This document shows, one piece after another, positions 11,283-23,175 of a DNA stretch of 64,000 nucleotides; positions within the stretch are counted from its first letter, which is position 1; every line of letters starts with the position of its first letter. The translations under genes were made by a program, and so were the position numbers. The DNA is from Leucosporidium creatinivorum. Lineage: Eukaryota > Basidiomycota > Microbotryomycetes > Leucosporidiales > Leucosporidiaceae. Below the pieces are notes generated by a model. The model saw only the letters and a program-made list of their open reading frames with translations, had not been told where the DNA came from and made no database searches. The DNA is taken from positions 124,001-188,000 of the forward strand of contig BCKL01000023.1 in NCBI GenBank assembly GCA_001600635.1, in the 5' to 3' direction.

Positions 11283-11930
11283 TCTTGTTCATCTCAGAGG
11301 GACCGAATGCGTGTGTTTGTGTGCAAGGGGAGCGAGGGAGGAGTCCTGGGAAGCAGGATGTACGGTTGTTGGAAACTCTACCAGGTTGTCCAATCTCATC
11401 CATTACGATACACCAAAACTCGGCGAGGTTGCGGCGCGGGAGGCGAGCGGTGTAGGCCTGTAGCGAAGGGCTCTCGGCGCTGGGCTGGCGGTCGTTTGGG
11501 CGGGCGAGGGGCGCCGAGTCGCTCTGACCTCTCCGTGCGGCACGAGAGTTGGTGGAGCACTCCCATCCCAGGGAAAGGTGCTGCACGTGAGGTCGGGTGC
11601 TGCTCAGTCGGTCGGTCGGTTCGTCGACTTGTTCGAAGCTCGCTCGCGTCCCTCTCCGGCGCGCTTGCACGGCGGTCGAGGAGCTTCAATGGCAGCGAAC
11701 TCGGTATACGAGGCGTGAGGTATCTACTGAGAACGTCGAGTGTTCTGCTAAGCTGAGACGGCCGACGAGCGGCGGACTGTAAGGAGAGGCTGGTCAGCTC
11801 GGCTCGTCGAGGGGGAGCGAGAAGCTCGAACTCGCTTATTTTGAGATTGACTGTACAGTTTGACGACCTTGGCGGTCTGCGGAGACCCTCGAGTCAGCTG
11901 CAGCTCTGAGCAAGGCCCCAAAGACTCACT
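11283..11930. other. Intergenic region between convergent genes
   Basis: 648 bases between the stops of eS24 (plus) and the next minus-strand gene. Several short frames exist but none looks like protein. No terminator-like or repeat element was identified. Confidence 0.5.
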
Positions 11931-13990
11931 TCATCTCCCTCGGCTCAACGACCTCGCCGACCCAGATCCAACACTCATCCTTCTCCCTAAGCTCGGCCTC
12001 GGCGATGGCGACCAGCCAATCTTTCCCGCCCCACCACCCACCACGCCCTCGCGATACCTCGCATCCCTCGCCGCCTGCTGCAGCTCGATGGAGATGAACG
12101 TCGTCGGCCGAAGATGAGGAGGGTCGGTCACGCCGGCTGAGTAAGAGGGAGGGAGGTAGCCCGTGACTTTGAGGTTCTGTAGGAGGTACTGGTAGGAGTT
12201 GGTGGCTTGGACGAGCGATTTGGAGATGGTCGATTCGACTCGGCGGTAGTAGTGGAAGGTGTCGCTCGCTTCGAGGGCGTTGTAAAACGCGCCAGAGGAG
12301 ACGGTAGGATCGGAAGATAGAGGACCTGATGCATAACGAGATCAGCGTGTGCCATAGAGATCGAGGCACTGCACACAAACCGAGAAGCGAGTAGAAAGCC
12401 TGTGAGACAAGAGCCGGTCAGCGCAAAAGCAGGACGCCTCGAGGGTTGAACCTCACCTTGGGCAGGTCCGAGAGCTCCACCGATGTCCGAAGAAGTGCTT
12501 TGAAGTGCTCGCTTGACGGCTTATGTGCTGTTCGACGAGAAACTCAGCTTTCGGCGATAGCTTCGGCTCGAACGGCCAGCTCACGCGGCGAGTCGATGGC
12601 TTCTATCACTCTGGTTACCCTCTCCACTCCGCCAAGCACATACAGAAACTCCTCTGCACTCCCGAGAACGCGCGCCGTCGCCTCGTTATGCCTCCGCTCG
12701 CACTCGACGAATCCTCGAGCAGTAATCGCCAGCTTGGTGACCGTGCGCTGCACTGCAGTAGCCTGCATAGGGCGAAGAACCTCCCGCGCCGTTACCGTGT
12801 GACTTCCTCCTGCTGGATCCGGCCTCTCTACCTCAACGCTCTTTCCGCCCTGTTCTCCTGGCCTCCCCTCGGTCAACCAGCTCAACAGCCCTCCCGCTGC
12901 TCTCCAGAGATCCTCGCAGATCTCGCGGAGCTGAGCGAGCGACTTGACGATTAGATCTATGGCAGGGATAGCGTGCTCGACGAAGGAATAGAAGAGGTGG
13001 GCGTAGGAGGGGTTGAGTTGAACGGCCGAGCAATCGGACGGGTGGGCTTTGGCGAGGTCTTCGTAGCAGGTGGAGAGGCGTTGGATGAGGAGGGTGTACT
13101 TCGGTATTAGATCTTCGAGGAGGGGAGCGATTCGGAGGAAGGGAGATCGTGGTGCGCTCTGATCAAGGGGAAAGCGAGGTGAGATGAGCACGCCGAGGTC
13201 CCGTGAGCTCTGAGGGAGGCCTATCAAACTCACTCGGTCGGGTTGTCCAGCTGCAGAGAATGGGTACATGACTTGCGGCGGCGGCCAGGACTGTCGAAAG
13301 TGAGGTCAGCTCTGAGTTCGGCGATGCAGTCTTGCCGACTCGGAGGAGCTCACCTTCGAGTTCTGCCGACCCGTGCTTGACTGTACACGTTCCGAAACGA
13401 GGTCAGCCAAGACTGAGGATCGTTTGTGAGTCGGAGCACTCACAGCAGAGGTGGCAGGCCTCTGCATCCCCAACCCTCCAGCGCCGAGTTCTTCGCCGAG
13501 CGGCCCTGGCGAAGCCAATCTGAACGAGTTGGACCTCATGGGCGAGCTGCTTCGTAAGCTGCTACCGTTCCAAGTCGGACGTCCACCAGAAGGAGAAGGA
13601 GCACGCGAAGGATTCGGCGTTGGGGTCGTGCGCGAGCGATGTGAGGTGAGCGAGGGGCGACGAGCGAGCGAGGATGCAGGGAGCGGTTGTGTGTAGCCTC
13701 GCTGAGGTGTTCTCTGCTGTATGAGAGTAGCATCGTCAGCTCCGACCGCTCCGAATCTTTAGCGTCCTCCTCGCTCCTCCCCTTTTCCTCCCAACTCACC
13801 GCACCGGGCTGTACTGTAGCGGATCGAGGAGGTGTTGCTCCATAGCATTGTGCTGATCCTCTGCTATACGATACTGCTCTGCTTGGAGGCGCGGGGCGTT
13901 GGCTGGCGAACATGAGGGTTGAGGAGAGGTGCGAGTCGACGAAAGAGGGGGAAGTCCGTCTCGAGTTGGGGAGAGATGGCCCTGCTGTTG
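11931..13990 (-). CDS. Unrecognised Ser/Pro-rich, C-terminally helical protein
   Basis: Multi-exon minus-strand gene; the start is unresolved (approximately 13540-14050). Order from the N-terminus: a Ser/Pro-rich segment (NAPRLQAEQYRIAEDQHNAM, then RTTPTPNPSRAPSPSGGRP, then SFRLASPGPLGEELGAGGL); a long helical segment containing LEDLIPKYTLLIQRLSTCYE, LNPSYAHLFYSFVEHAIPAI and RVLGSAEEFLYVLGGVERVT; and a final exon with YYRRVESTISKSLVQATNSY ending in an Arg/Ser-rich tail. Exons are joined by short introns with CTGAC branch sites. No motif identifies a family. The helix-rich core suggests a scaffold or tether, but that is inference only. Confidence 0.55.
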
Positions 13991-14344
13991 AGTAACTGAC
14001 TGCAGATGAGCCGAGCAGGGTGTTGATCCTCTTCAAACGGCTCAACTCAGCGGCGGAGAGCTCGCATCGCAAGCAGAAGAAGGAGCGAGCAATTCTTTGG
14101 AACGAGACGAGGGGAAGCTGGCGAGGGGTCAAGGGAACTCTTTGTGGGGTGGGTGATAGAACTCAGCTGCACGTTCTTGTGTAAGAACCACGAGCGAGCA
14201 GGAAGAGAGCGATTAGAGAGCGAGAACAGAGATTACAGAGCAGCTCGGCGCTCGGCGATGTTTTCGCAACGCTCGTTTCGCCGTCTTCGGCCTATTCTAC
14301 CTCCCTCGACTCAGTCGCAGCGCTGATCTACTACTACGGCTCAT

Positions 14345-16000
14345 CTATGGATCTCCCCCAGGCCGAACCTGCACCCCAGCACTCCCCACCGCACGCCTTC
14401 GCCGCTCCAGCGTCTCTCTCGCGCGTTCGATCTCGCCTCTCAACTGCACCCAGACTCGTTCTACCTCGTTCTCCTCGCCTTCCTTGAAGTAGTGCTCGGA
14501 CGCAAACCCTCTCCGAGAGTGCAGAGACGTGGCGATGGCGACTCCTCGGCTCGAGAGGAGATTGAGGAAACGGAAGACGGCTTTGAGTGATTCGTGGAGG
14601 GCGACTTTGGAGACGTGGAGGGACTGGAGAGCTTGGAGGACTGCTGAGGAAGTCTGAGTCAGCGTCTCGTCCACCCGGAGCAGCTTCGAAGCACTCACCT
14701 CGCGCTTCTTGCTCCCCTCCCTCAATCGCTGCCCTCGCCAATCCTTGCGAGCTCACCGTAACACCATTCACCCACTCCACATACCCCACCTGCACTCTTC
14801 TCCATCCTTCTTCCGCCCTCCCGACGGTTTCGCTAACTTGCATCACCGCGCCTTGCACATCGTCGCCCGCTCTTGACAGCCGAGCAAGCTGGACCATCCT
14901 CGCTGCCAGAGCGGTATACTCTGTGCAGCGCGATTGGAGCCTGGCGAGGACGGAGAAATATCCTTGCAGGAGGGAGAGCGAGGTCTGGGACTGAGGATGC
15001 GCCGGTGGAATGAGGTCGTGGAGGGCGAGAGGGAGGAGGTGAAGGAGATGAGGGTGGTGGAAAGGGTCGACCAGTCGGCTTCGGCGGTGTGCTGGAGAGA
15101 GATGGAGGTAGGATTGAGGTCCTGCGGTAGACTAGGCGTCAGTGAGGCTAAGGTAGAGATCGGGAGACGGCGACACACGAGCAGTTCGGCACCGATTCGC
15201 GACGAGATGCGCTGCGCCAGAGTCGGACCGGACCCCAGTTGGTTGGGCTGTGCAAGAAAGCTCGTTAGCTGTCTGGCTGCTCGTTGAAGCCAGATATAGC
15301 TTACTGTAGCTGCTCTCGAGATGAAGAAGAAGCCCGACCGAGATCTCGCCGAAAGCGGCTGCGAAGGGTTCTGAGCGAGTCAGCTTGGCGAGGGAAGCTG
15401 TAGCTAAGCTGCAAGATTCACAGGTGTACTCAGACCACCAACGAGCGACCTTGCACCCGATCTCGACGGTGCTCTCGGCGGTGGTGCTGGTGCGAAGGAG
15501 CTGCTTGGCCATGGCTGCTGGACGTCAGGAATCAGCGGGTGGCTGCACTCAGCTCAGAAAGAGTACTCACTTCATGATAGTCCCTCCGATACCCTCCAGG
15601 CTGTCGAACAACGGTCGGTCAGCTCGGTTGCTCGCGGGAGAGCGACAGTCACTCACCACCGCTGTAGCAGACCTTTGCGGCAAGTCGTGATGGCTGTTTG
15701 GGGTATCCTGTACATCGAACAGTATGTCAGCGGACCCGCCGCCTCGTCACATCGAACAGTATGTCAGCGGACCCGCCGCCTCGTCGAAAGAGCGGAGCTC
15801 ACCAAACTCGTCCCTCCTCTCCCCCCCGTCGATGATGCAGGGCAGTAGGGTAGGTAGCTGCTCCCTCTGCTCGCTGCACTCCCTCTCCTCAGTCCATACG
15901 GGTCCGGCGAAGCGCTCCGAGCAGCAAACATCGAGCGACAAGCGAAAGGCGGGAGGACAAAGAGCGGTCGCTCCCCTCGCTCTTCGTCAAGCTGTGCATG
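14345..16000 (-). CDS. Unrecognised helical protein, multi-exon
   Basis: Minus-strand gene ending at the TAG at 14345-14347. Later exons read LQALQSLHVSKVALHESLKA, FRFLNLLSSRGVAIATSLHS and RVWVQLRGEIERARETLERR, with SVGLLLHLESS and QLLRTSTTAESTVEIGCKVA further upstream. The 5' end probably lies near 15900-16030, where an exon reading EQREQLPTLLPCIIDGGERR ends at a GTGAGC donor. That intron contains the 37-bp tandem duplication at 15712-15785. The frame across the small exons near 15170-15300 is not fully resolved. The protein is mostly alpha-helical; I do not recognise a family. It is tail-to-head with the gene at 11931 and could be mis-split from it. Confidence 0.5.
15712..15785. repeat. Perfect 37-bp tandem duplication inside an intron
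   Basis: Two identical, directly adjacent 37-base units, 15712-15748 and 15749-15785. On the minus strand each unit carries a CCGCTGAC word, the local branch-site consensus, so the intron near its acceptor has two complete candidate branch sites. The unit length is not a multiple of three, consistent with non-coding sequence. Confidence 0.9.
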
Positions 16001-16318
16001 CATTCCTTCACTTGATCTCTCGTCGGTCATGATGCAGCAATTGAAGCGCTTGCAAATCAGATCGGGGTAAGTACGGAGCGTGTAAAGGACTAGCGAAGGG
16101 GTATCAATGAGGGAGAGCGAGCGAAACGAAGGGGCTAGTTAAAGGTGGCTAATAATGGTTGACAGGGCGCTGCCCTTGTAATTCGAAGAGAATGGTAACG
16201 AAGGTGTGTAGTAGAGTAGCGTCGACTGGCGAGCCGAGGGCGAAAGAGGGTGGAAGGCCTCGGCGAAGGTGTATCGACCGAGTCGCGCTCTGAGGGCTCG
16301 GAGGCGAGACTAACTAGC

Positions 16319-18032
16319 CTACAGACGATGGCCGGGGATGACGGTGAAGATGACGGTCAAAACGGCGACGATGACGGCGGTCAGGAAGGTGACCCAGAGG
16401 GCTCGGCCGAAGAGCAGCTTGCGGACGTAGGGCTCGCGGATGCCGATGGTGCGGAATGGGGTCTGTGGGGGGAAGCGGTAGTTGTCAGCTCGAGCCCGAG
16501 AACAGCGGACCCTCGGAACGAGAGTACACGCGAGAACGCAGCGCAGAACGAGAGATTAACTTACGGTCTCGGAGAGGCCCATGAAGACGAGGAGAGGGTC
16601 GAGGTCGTAGGAGTGGGCGATGAGGTTGTTGATGGCGACCGTAAAGGGGAGGATGATCTGTGCGGTGAAGGAAGAGTCAGCTCCATCGTCTCAGCCGAAG
16701 CCTCCAACCCCCAACCGAACTCACCCAGAGCCTCTTGATCTTGGGCTTGTAGTCCAAGAAGATGAACGCGAACGCCGTCGCCAACGCCACCCAAAGCGCC
16801 AAGAGTCCCACTCCCAGCCTCACGAGCGCCGAGATGGGCGTCAGGTTGCCAAACGCCTTGGCTCGGAGGAATCTCGGGAACGTATCCATCTCCATCGCCC
16901 TGTAGACGTACTCCTTCTGCGCATGAAACATATCGGGTACGCGAGCCTGAGCATCGGCTTCTCGATCGTAGTCCGGGTGGGACATGGCAGGGAGGGTCGA
17001 GGAGGAGAGGGGGAACTCGTGGATCCGGAGGGTAGGAGGGAGGTAGACTTCTTTGTCGGCGCCGGGCATGAGGTAGCGAGAGTAGATGCGCTCGGCCGAG
17101 GCGAGGAGGTCGGTGCGGGAGATGGCGGTGTCGCGTTGGATGTAGGGTTGGGCTGGTGGGAGGGGAGTCGAAGAGCGCTTGCCTCCCTGAGCGGCAGAGG
17201 GTGAGTGCTGATCGTCGTGAGGGTAGAGGGCTTTGAGGGTCGGTGAGAGAGGGTAGACGGAGGAGCCTCGTTGATGTGGGTGCGTGTCGGGGTTGGGCGA
17301 AGGTGTCCTCATGGCATAACGCTGCTCGTCGCGCTCGGCTGCCAGTCCTCCTCCTCCTGCCGCTCCTCCATGCATATTGTCGTCGAACCTGCCCTGCGCT
17401 GCCTCCTTGTCGTACTTCTCACTGTACTCCTCGCCACCCCTCGCATACCTCTCTCCGTCCCAATCGTCCGGGCTGTCCTCCATTAAGTCGCCCCTCTTGA
17501 TGCCCGTCACTCCGCCGTAGATGCTGCCCCTCGTCCGCGCATACTCGTGATACCTTGGCCAATCTTCTCGAACCGCACGGCCAGACTTCCTCAGATCCTT
17601 GAAGTAGGCTCGGCCTGGTGCGAAGCAGACGAGGTCAGTGCGCCGAACGCGCGCAGTGGGAGCGAAGCGACAACGTACAGAGGTTTTCGTGCTGCTGTAC
17701 ATCAAGCCAAAAGTCCAAGGTGTCCTCTGAGCCCTCGCGCTGCAGGAAGAGGTAATAGCAGTAGAGGTCGACGGGCGGGCGAGTGCCTGTTGCCAGGGGA
17801 AACGCGTGAGAGTGCAGCGAGGAGGAGGGGAGAAGGCGACAAAGTAGGATGAAGGTTAGCTGTGCTCTGTGCGAAACCTCTGCTCGCCCTGTGGTGCTGC
17901 CTGAAGCGTTACAGCCCCAGCGAAGCGGACTGAGACCCGAGCGAGAGGAGAGACGAGCTACTCACTCCTTCTCAGCACCTCGGCAAGCGCTGGCAGCCTG
18001 TTGCGCACCATCGGCGGGTTACGCTGGGCCAT
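16319..18032 (-). CDS. RAX1: RGS-domain membrane protein, Rax1-like
   Basis: The start at 18032 gives MAQRNPPMVRNRLPALAEVL. The next exons form the first half of an RGS fold: TRPPVDLYCYYLFLQREGSE, DTLDFWLDVQQHENL, RAYFKDLRKSGRAVREDW. A Gly/His-rich, probably disordered insert follows. The second half of the RGS fold comes next (AERIYSRYLMPGADKEVYLP, then YVYRAMEMDTFPRFLRAKAF). Three transmembrane segments end the protein: LGVGLLALWVALATAFAFIF, the segment starting IILPFTVAINNL, and LWVTFLTAVIVAVLTVIFTV, stopping at VIPGHRL. This split RGS-plus-three-helix layout is that of fungal Rax1, a plasma-membrane/polarity protein used in bud-site selection in yeast. It is divergent from the thioesterase gene, sharing a promoter region of about 290 bases. 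Confidence 0.87.
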
Positions 18033-18323
18033 ATTGTCGCTCTACTCGAGGGTGTAGGTCGCTGAGAGGTTAGAAGAGCGTCAGTAGGCGAAGTCGGGAC
18101 TGTTTGCGCTCGCTCCCTGCGCGTCGGTCGAGCCGGGGTTGTAGGGTGGTAGAAGAGGCATTACGGGGCTGGGAGCTCACCTGCTGTTCTATACGAGGTT
18201 CGACGGCGGCGAGACGTAGAAGCTGAGCCGAAGACGAGGATCTCTGAGGTCGGGCGAGAGGGAGCGCTTGTTGTGAGACGGCGACTGTTTCACGAGCAGC
18301 AAGGCGAGCTGTAGCCGAGTAAA

Positions 18324-19883
18324 GTGCCAAAGGTCGAGGTAACGAGATGTAGCGAGGTAGAAGTGGGGAGCGAATCCTTCAAAATCGAGCCTCGCGCTTC
18401 TTCCTCTCCGCCCACATCTCGTCGCTCGTTCTCCGCCTTCAACACGACGTCTTCGCTGTCCGTTTCACGCAAGGTCATCTTCTGCTGCTTGTCTGTAGTA
18501 GTCCTTCTACTCTTCCTTCTTACGCCCGCTTCGAAAACCGGCACCCATCACCCTACAGCCCGCGTCGTTTCGCCTTACGCTCCCTCGCCCAAGAAACTCG
18601 GTCCCCAGCGCCCAAAGACTTACAAAGTACCGTTCGCCGACTCCCTACTTATCAAGAAAATGTCAAAGACCATGACTGTAGCCGCCGCTGGCAAGTGAGT
18701 GCTCTCGAACAGAATCCAACGCCCGCCGAGCTCCGCTGACGACCGCTCCCCTTCAGGCATACCGCTACCATCATCTTCTCCCAGTAAGCGCTTCCCACTT
18801 CTCTCTCCACGGTACATACTAATCCTCTCGTCATTTGCAGCGGACTAGGCGACTCTGCTGCCGGCTGGTACCCTCTGGCCCGCTCCCTCGCGGCAAACCC
18901 CCTTCTGTCCCATATCAAGTGGGTCCTCCCTACGGCCCCCAACCAGCCGGTCACTCTCAACGGCGGCGCCAAAATGCCGAGCTGGTTTGACATCCGCTCC
19001 CTGACGCCCGGAGGACCTGAGCCGGAGGACGAGAAGGGCCTCCTCGCGAGCGTCAGCACCATCCAAGGCCTCATCTCGAAGGAGACCGACGCTGGCATCC
19101 CTGCCAACCGTATCGTCGTCGGAGGATTCTCCCAGGGTAATTCGGTACGGCATTGCATGCTCCCGGTAGCCTCACTGACCTGGCTTGCCCTCACCTTGCT
19201 CCATTTCCCCCTTCGGCGCTCGCTGTCTTCGTCCTCTCGCGCCCATCCGTCCATCGCGATGCCCTTCGACTTCTCCAACTCTCTCTTTTGTACCTCTTCG
19301 CTGTGCTCGCCGACACCTCACGCACCACAGGCGCCGTCATCGCCCTCCTCACCGGCGCCACCTCGGAGCTCAAGCTCGGCGGTCTCATCTCCCTCTCCGG
19401 CTTCCTCGCCCTCTCCAACAAGATCAAGGCCATGCAAGTGGATCATGCGCCCAAGTACCCTGTGTTCTGGGGTCACGGTACTGGGGATCAGGTGGTCAGG
19501 TGAGTCGAGCTGACGCCTGCGAGAGAGGGAGCGCGAAAGCTGACCAGCGGAAGAATGACAGGTACTCTTGGGGAAAGATGTCGGTCGACAAGCTGCGCGA
19601 GGTGGGATGGAAGAACATTCAGTTCGAGAGCTACGAGGGTGAGTCTCGCTATCTCTGTATCTCCCTAGCTCGGTCGCGACTCGGCGCGCTCAGCGCTTCA
19701 AGCAGGCCTCTCTCTGCGACGCTCGCTGACCTTTCTCGAGTTCACTTGTCACTTCACCACGTCCTTCCCTCCCCTCCCCTTCCCTCTGCTCCCCTCCTCC
19801 ACACAGGCATGCCCCATTCCTTCTGCGACGAGGAGCAGGACGACCTCGAGAAGTTCATTCAGAAGGTCTTGCCCGCTCAGTAG
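18324..19883 (+). CDS. Acyl-protein thioesterase (APT1/LYPLA family)
   Basis: Alpha/beta-hydrolase that removes palmitate from cysteine of membrane-bound proteins. The catalytic elements are visible: HGLGDSAAGWYPLARSL, the nucleophile elbow GFSQG, the acid in HGTGDQVV, and the His in GMPHSFCDEE; the protein ends FIQKVLPAQ. Several short introns interrupt it. The reading frame is open from an ATG at 18324, which would add about 110 residues including a hydrophobic segment (VIFCCLSVVVLLLFLLTP) and a Ser/Pro linker. A second in-frame ATG at 18661 (MSKTMTVAAAGK) gives the usual cytosolic length. Either start is possible; the longer form would be an N-terminally membrane-anchored enzyme. Product certain, start uncertain. 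Confidence 0.9.
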
Positions 19884-20187
19884 TAGATGTGAGAAAAAGA
19901 CAGTCAGAGGAGAATCATATCTGTTTACCGACATGAGGCGGCTGCTGGCTCGTACACTGGCGGAGGCTGGTAGGGAGCAGCGACCAAGCTGAGGGGCCGA
20001 GATCATGAGCGCCGGAGACCTCCGGGCTGCTCTCTGTTCGTTTCATCTCCTCGTCGTCGCGGACAGGATAAAGTGACCTAGTACACCCTCACTAGCTCCG
20101 AACCTTTCTAGGCCAACTTCCTCCTGAACCACCTTCGAGTGACGCCCATCCGACAATCCCGCTGCTTCATCTTCGGCGACAAAGTTC
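19884..20187. other. Convergent intergenic spacer
   Basis: 304 bases between the thioesterase stop and the end of LARYY copy 1. No gene-like or repeat feature was seen. Confidence 0.5.
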
Positions 20188-22600
20188 ATGTGCTGTCCTC
20201 CTCCTCCTCCTCAGTCCCTTGATCAAGGTCGGCCTGCGCAGGATGAAGCATCAGCAATGCTTGCAGAGTACGACCGGTCGGAACACAGAGCTCACCAAAG
20301 CTGCGAAGGCTCCTCCAGTGACGAGTCGGCGAGGCTGCCGAACGGGCTGAAGAGGAGAAGAGTTCAGCAAGAGCAGGCGGGACTCGATGAATGAGTGGAC
20401 GGAGGACTCACTCTTATGCTCGCGGTAGGTAGCAGGTTGTTCCTACGAGTCGGCGTACTCGGCGCAGGGCCCAGCTCAGGCCAATCCGAAGCTCGTCCGA
20501 GAGGCGAGACGGGAGGCGGGCTGCTCTGCAGCTGTGGTAGAGATACAGTGCGAGCTCGTGGTGTAGTTGATCCTTCCTCCTCCTCCACCACTGATGATAC
20601 AGGCTCGAGGCGCCGTAGGCCTCCCAATCCCAATCCCGTCCCGTCAACTTCGGCGCTCGACGACGAGCGAGCCTCGCCAGGCGAGTAGAGTGGGTCCGAG
20701 TTCTCGGCATGGTTTAGCTGCTGAAGTCGGTCGGCCAGCTCTTCCTTGAGCCTGTCGAGCCTGAGCAGAGGGACCAGCGTCTTGGCGAGCGTCGTTCCGC
20801 CGAGTTCGTCCAGCAGCTCGGCACGGCTAACCACGTCGTCCAACATCGTATGAGCGGCGCGATTGCGGTTGTGATGCAGGTCAATGGAGCTGATGGCAGC
20901 GGCGTCAGCTGTATGCAAAGAAGAGATCAGCGCGCATCAAGGAGCAAGAGGTGAAGGCCGACCCGCCCTCGGGGATGCCCAGCTGTCGCGCCGAAAGAAC
21001 TCGCAGGACTCCACTCTTCGTCCCAGCGCCAGTTATGCGTGATCAGATTGATGTGGCCGTCCTTGACTGACAAGTTTGTGCCCGTGGTCTCGAGGCGCCA
21101 GACAGTGAGATAGTAGCGGGCGAGGTCAAACGCGATGATAGGGCCAACGATAGCCAGCGAGGACGCCTGTAGTTGTAGAAGAAGTGTCAGGAATGTACTC
21201 CCGTCTGCTAGCGAAGTCTGAAACGGAGGGGAGATCCCAGCACTCACCTTCAGCCGCGCATGCGCTCGCTCCCTCTGCTCCAACCGAGCCTCGCTCGCCG
21301 TAAGCTTGTGCAAAGCCATCGAAACCTCGCCCTTGGCAAGCGCGAGATCATGCTCCAGCGCTACTGTAGTCCTCCCATTGACCACCTGCGCGGCGAGCTC
21401 GGCCTCGGAGGACCTGATCTGCTCGGTGAGGGGGTCCCTCCTCGTCTTCGAGCGTTGCATAGCGGTCTTCGAGGGCGAGATGGTCCGCTTTGGTTGAGTT
21501 GAGCTCCTCCCAGGCGTCGGTGAGCTGATAACGAAGGCTAGAGAGCTCTTCGACCTGTCGAGAGAGCAACTTGATGTCACTGTCAGTGAGCCGCTGCGAG
21601 CGCTTCGCAAAGCTGGAGAGACAGTGACGGACCGAGGACGTCGGAGGAGCAGCACGGTACTGTTTAAGCTCCTGCTCTAACTGAGTGAGCTGATCCTGTG
21701 TATTGTCAAACGAGCTTTAGTGAGGCCGATGAGCAAGGCAGCTTCACCGAACTTACTCCGCGCATTTGCAGCTCCTCTTCCAAATGCTCCAGCCTCTCCT
21801 CCGAAGCTTCATGATGAAGATGAAACCTCGTCCTGGTATTCACGAGCGTCTCTCTTGCCTCGACCAGCTGCTCCTCAAGGGCTCGACTTCGATCTTGCTC
21901 AACGTCGAGCGCTCCCTCGAACAAGTCGATGTCGTGCTCAGCGGCCTGAAGGTTTTGGTGCTCAATCTCAAGCGCTTTGTTGAGGGCAAGGTTCTCGTGC
22001 TAGTGCAGAAGACTCAAGGTGAGCGATTCTGCTCAACGGAGCGAGTTCGGCGAAGGCTCACCCTCAACCTTCTCGCCCTTCTCCGGTGCTGCGTAGCGAC
22101 TTGGAGCATCCCACGAGCAATGTCCCGCTCAGAGATGATCTGAGCATTCATCCACTCGTATCCACTGCCGGCGACGAGGGCGTCGACTTGAGCCTGCGAG
22201 CGAGCGATAAGTGAGCGCAAGTCACAGCGCCGAGCTCAGCCCAAACTTACCCTGAGCCGAACGATCTCCGTGTCCCTATCTTCGAGCTCATGTCGAGCGT
22301 GTGTGAAGGTCTCTCTAAGCTGCCTGCGGGTGATGGAAGGACCAGCCTTTCGAAGGGGTAAAGAGCGAAGGTCAGCGTCGTGGGTCCTCTGCACCACAGC
22401 CTCAGGGCTGCCACCCGATACGTGAGGAGGGAAATATAGCTACTCACTCTCCCTCGATGCTCGACGCCACTTCCCGAGCTCTCGGAAGTCGAGTAGCCTC
22501 CCTCGAGAGACGATAAGGACGCGGAGCTTGAGGAAGGTCGCCTGGAGTTGGAGATATGCTGTAGAGCGTCAAAAGCAGCCAGGACATTGTCGTCGTCCAT
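20188..22600 (-). CDS. LARYY-family coiled-coil protein, copy 1
   Basis: Undescribed multi-exon family with three copies in this window. The start at 22600 reads MDDDNVLAAFDALQHIS, followed by a Ser-rich stretch (TSESSGSGVEHRGRV). A long coiled coil comes next (EIEHQNLQAAEHDIDLFEGA, then ERLEHLEEELQMRG, then LEHDLALAKGEVSMALHKL). A conserved globular segment containing GPIIAFDLARYYLTVW follows, then HTMLDDVVSRAELLDELGG, a Thr/Pro-rich stretch, and a last exon ending TEEEEEDST. The shared exon order with the other copies supports the model. One apparent extra base near the LEDRYATLEDEEG segment shifts the frame relative to copy 2; it may be a real lesion or an assembly indel. Function unknown. 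Confidence 0.65.
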
Positions 22601-23175
22601 AGGTATGTCGTAGCTAGAGGTGTAGAGGCAACATGCGACGAGTGAGGCGAGAGAAGAGGAACGAGATGGCGAGGCGGAGCCGCCGAAGCGATTCCGAGAG
22701 GGCTTGCTCCGCTGGAGGAGGCGCATTGCATGGCAGGTGGAATCAAGCAGCTGAGTATGTACATCTTGAAACAGTGCTACAGACCTCCGAGTGGCCAGCA
22801 GTGTGCCGCTCGGGCTCGGCGTTCACCTCGGCGCTGGCAGCAAGGCTTCCAGCTCGCTCTGGTCGTTGCTCACACTTGCCAAAGCTCTCACTGATACAGG
22901 TGTCTTGCTTCTCGATCTGTGCCATCACTACTCTCCTACAGCCTCAGAATACGAGCCCGGCGGTGGTTCGGACTTGGCTAAACCGTCGCCCTTCGACCTG
23001 CCGAAAAGGCGAGATTGTGGAAGCGATTTCTCGGTAATGCTCGAGTGCAAATGAGCAGCTGCTGTACTATTTTCACCAAAATGACCCCTTTTCGTCCTCG
23101 ACCTCCGCTTCTCGTCGCTCTTTGGCTCCCTTCTCCCTCTCAACCCTCACCTCGCTTCTCCCAACAACCGACACC

